Below, one piece after another: positions 6,243 to 6,249 of a DNA stretch of 6,249 nt (position 1 is its first letter; every line of letters begins with the position of its first letter). The stretch is from Candidatus Solibacter sp. (GTDB lineage: Bacteria; Acidobacteriota; Terriglobia; Bryobacterales; Bryobacteraceae): the NCBI GenBank assembly GCA_017883345.1, contig JADGNT010000320.1, forward strand, positions 1 through 6,249, in the 5' to 3' direction. The notes beneath the pieces were generated by a model, which had not been told where the DNA came from, did not search any database, and worked only from the letters and a program-made list of their open reading frames with translations. The translations under genes and the position numbers were made by a program.

Positions 6243-6249
6243 GACTTGA

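Noticed and set aside
1..6249. CRISPR array, tRNA, rRNA, transposase gene or defence system
   Set aside because: There are no regularly spaced direct repeats, no cloverleaf-like segments, and no transposase, integrase or nuclease motifs. The repeats found are three dispersed palindromes.

Overview
The window holds two large genes that point away from each other. Each encodes a membrane-anchored Hanks-type Ser/Thr protein kinase whose C-terminal half is a TolB/WD40-like (PD40) beta-propeller. High G+C coding sequence, N-termini of the 'GPYEIV..LGAGGMGEVYRA.D.RLGRDVAVKVLP' and 'HYRIVKQLGQGGMGVVYEAEDSRLGR' types, and C-termini ending in VVKGLK or NIYRIPLK are all typical of the expanded kinase families of Acidobacteriota (Solibacter/Bryobacter-like). 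That assignment is inference from family style, not from a marker gene.

Layout: 1-228 is non-coding and carries a decayed copy of a palindromic repeat. 229-2874 (minus) is kinase A, 881 residues. 2875-3469 is a divergent intergenic region of about 595 bp with no convincing gene. It holds a promoter and ribosome site for each kinase, two stem-loops, an operator-like cluster of palindromes, and a full 99-bp copy of the repeat. 3470-6055 (plus) is kinase B, 861 residues. 6056-6249 is non-coding: a nested three-stem inverted repeat, then a second full 99-bp copy of the repeat.

Both kinases keep every catalytic residue and share one architecture: cytoplasmic kinase, one transmembrane helix, propeller predicted outside the membrane. 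Their propellers and linkers differ, so they look like old paralogues and not a recent duplication. They probably sense different cues and may share the control region between them. No substrate, phosphatase or output gene lies in the window.

The least expected structure is the palindromic repeat family. Two copies are exactly 99 bp and align without gaps at about 75 of 99 positions (hand count). A third, decayed copy lies beyond the 3' end of kinase A. All three have the same orientation and bracket both kinase genes.
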